Source of the DNA: Scatophagus argus
Lineage: Eukaryota > Chordata > Actinopteri > Scatophagidae
Direction of reading: 5' to 3'
Assembly: GCF_020382885.2 (NCBI RefSeq)
Contig: NC_058513.1
Coordinates: 14,781,641 to 14,845,640, forward strand
Length of the DNA stretch: 64,000 nt
The notes below the pieces were generated by a model. The model did not search any database and was not told the DNA's origin. It was given only the letters and a program-made list of their open reading frames with translations. Of the stretch, positions 62,554-64,000 are shown piece after piece; position 1 is the first letter of the stretch, and every line of letters begins with the position of its first letter. The translations under genes and the position numbers were made by a program.

Positions 62554-64000
62554 CTAGTCTTCCAAATTTACAGGTGTTACAACCAGTGGTGCACTATCAT
62601 CAATCCCACAGTAAAAGTACGGGTAGAGTTTCTCGGTGAAAGTGTAGCCGATGAATGAGTAGATATGAGACTTGCCCTCAGCGTCATAAAAGGAGACCTG
62701 CCCTTCCTCGTAATCCACAAACACCCCGACCTTCTTCAGCTTCCGTGGATAGAGGAGGACAGAGGGAGCAGCGTTGGCTTTATAACCATCTCCCAGCTCC
62801 ATCGTCCAGTATCCACATTCTGTTGATATCGGAAACCATCTCTTCCTGTCGACAGACTCTTTCACGACTCCCACCGCCCATTTGTTCTTCCCCTCCACCT
62901 GCACCTCAAAGTAAAACCTTCCTGAGGAGTATCCTTCCTTTGCTACAACTGATGAACCCAAAAAGCCTGTGAATCTCTTGGGATTGAACGGTCTCTTTTG
63001 CCACTTGCCTTCCCTCACCTCCTTCCCATCCTCAGAGAGAGTGAGGGAACGGTGTGCAGTGTCTGGGTCAAGAGTTACATCCACAGCATGGCGCCGAATC
63101 CACTTCAGCCTGTCATCAGGGAATTTCTCCATTTCTTTGTTGAACTTGTCTTCAAAGTTGGAAAGCTCTTGTCTCGCAGTGAGCTCAAGTTCAGAGATGG
63201 TGCTTCGCAAAATTTTCCTGATGTTCTGCTCGTACTTGCTGCTCTGGATGCTGAACTCCTCCTGATTGTTCATTTGGGGAAGCCTGGAGAGAGATGACGA
63301 TCTCAGGAGGACATGGAGATGGTCGTCAGAGTGCGAGAGCTGCTCCAGCTCTGTGCATCTGCGCTGTAGTGCACTAATTTGTTGCTCAAGAGCTTTAATG
63401 AAGCCCTCGGCCCTCCTCTCGATTGCCCTCTGCTTCTTCCCAATCATCCAAATGAGCTCCGACTGGCTCCTTTCAATCGATGCAATGAGAGCAGTGAACA
63501 ACTGCACACTGTCCAACATGTCCTTATGATTGTCCCTCCTGCTGAACTCCACCAGATATTTAACCTTCTGGATCTTCTCCAGCTTCTCCTGGATCATCTG
63601 TTGTGCTTGAAGCTCCATCTCTCGAAGCCAAGTCTTCACCTCGTCGCACTCTACCTCCAGTGGTACAGTGTTGTGAGCCTCGTGGTCCTCGCTGATGCAG
63701 AGCTGGCAAACGCACTCTTTATCTGTCTTGCAGAACATGTCCAGAAGAACATTGTGCTTCTTGCACATCCTGTTGTCCAGTTTGACCTCGGGATCAAGCA
63801 GAGTGTGTCTCTTCAGTCCTGCAACCCTGTGGTGAGGCTCCAAATGGATTTCACAAAAAGATGTCAGACACTCAAGGCAAAACTTTACAGTTTACTCCCA
63901 GTGCAGATGTCGCAGGCTTCGTCTCCATCTTTGGCAGCAGATTCGTCGGCGCTTCTTTCTCGCATCCCTTTGAAATGATCCGAGACTTCTCGGATTGTCG
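62554..64000 (-). CDS. Bloodthirsty/finTRIM-like TRIM protein, 3' part, with a frame break in B-box 1
   Basis: A RING-type E3 ligase of the large fish TRIM expansions. The window holds the C-terminal part; the RING must lie beyond 64000. An uninterrupted frame of about 440 codons (stop TAG at 62556-62554) codes the end of B-box 1, B-box 2 (CKKHNVLLDMFC, CVCQLCISEDHEAH), a long coiled coil (QEKLEKIQ to LEQQISALQRRCTELEQL) and PRY/SPRY (LDPDTAHRSLTLSEDG to LYPYFYCGIDDS). No intron interrupts the visible part. Upstream, the B-box 1 start (EACDICTGSKL) is in another frame and meets TAA at 63887-63885. Relative to the usual family spacing about seven bases are missing. It may be a recent pseudogene, an allele or an assembly error. 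The rest of the frame is undamaged. Confidence 0.8.
63885..63890 (-). other. Frame break and stop inside B-box 1
   Basis: Reading from the right, codons for DICTGSKL end in CTG TAA. The family normally continues K-A-V-K before a C-L-x-C pair. Here the following bases resume that protein (KFCLECLTSFCEIH) in a shifted frame. No GT-AG intron of usable size lies between. Confidence 0.75.

Overview
This is a vertebrate genomic window and almost certainly a teleost fish. The genes are split into many short exons with GT/AG borders. AC/GT microsatellites are very dense. There is a FISNA-NACHT-LRR-PRY/SPRY receptor of the fish-specific NLRC3-like type, a bloodthirsty/finTRIM-type TRIM gene, and several interspersed repeats I recognise as common in teleosts. 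A percomorph is plausible but not proven.

Layout, left to right. (1) 254-12308, + strand: sec24c, the cargo-binding subunit of the COPII inner coat. All 22 coding exons can be read and they sum to an intact frame (1,206 aa). Its 3'UTR runs to a strong poly(A) site near 14,080. (2) 14906-19748, - strand: an NLR with linker, FISNA-NACHT, LRRs and PRY/SPRY, in nine coding exons that sum to an intact 1,034 aa. It converges on sec24c. (3) 20908-23939, - strand, about 1.2 kb upstream of the NLR and in the same orientation: a seven-exon gene coding for PYRIN domain, RING, coiled coil and PRY/SPRY (516 aa) with no B-box. This is the most unusual gene here. (4) 24.0-28.0 kb: mostly non-coding, with a candidate extra first exon, a CTCF-like site and microsatellites. 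(5) 28271-57975, + strand: camk2g, CaM kinase II gamma, 22 coding exons and 616 aa if every exon is used. It has a CpG-rich promoter, very large introns, and a variable linker built of symmetric cassette exons. (6) 57976-60750: the camk2g 3'UTR. (7) 62554-64000, - strand: the 3' part of a bloodthirsty-like TRIM gene that runs off the window and carries a frame break in its first B-box.

How the genes fit together. sec24c and camk2g are near neighbours in human 10q22, so they mark conserved synteny. The two innate-immune genes between them look like a lineage-specific insertion. The PYD-RING-SPRY protein and the NLR-SPRY protein sit head to tail, and both end in a PRY/SPRY ligand-recognition module. 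The PYD exon and the NLR linker exon share splice phase 1, so a PYD-NLR product by readthrough splicing is possible on paper. I see no evidence of active transposases, CRISPR arrays, tRNA genes or rRNA genes.
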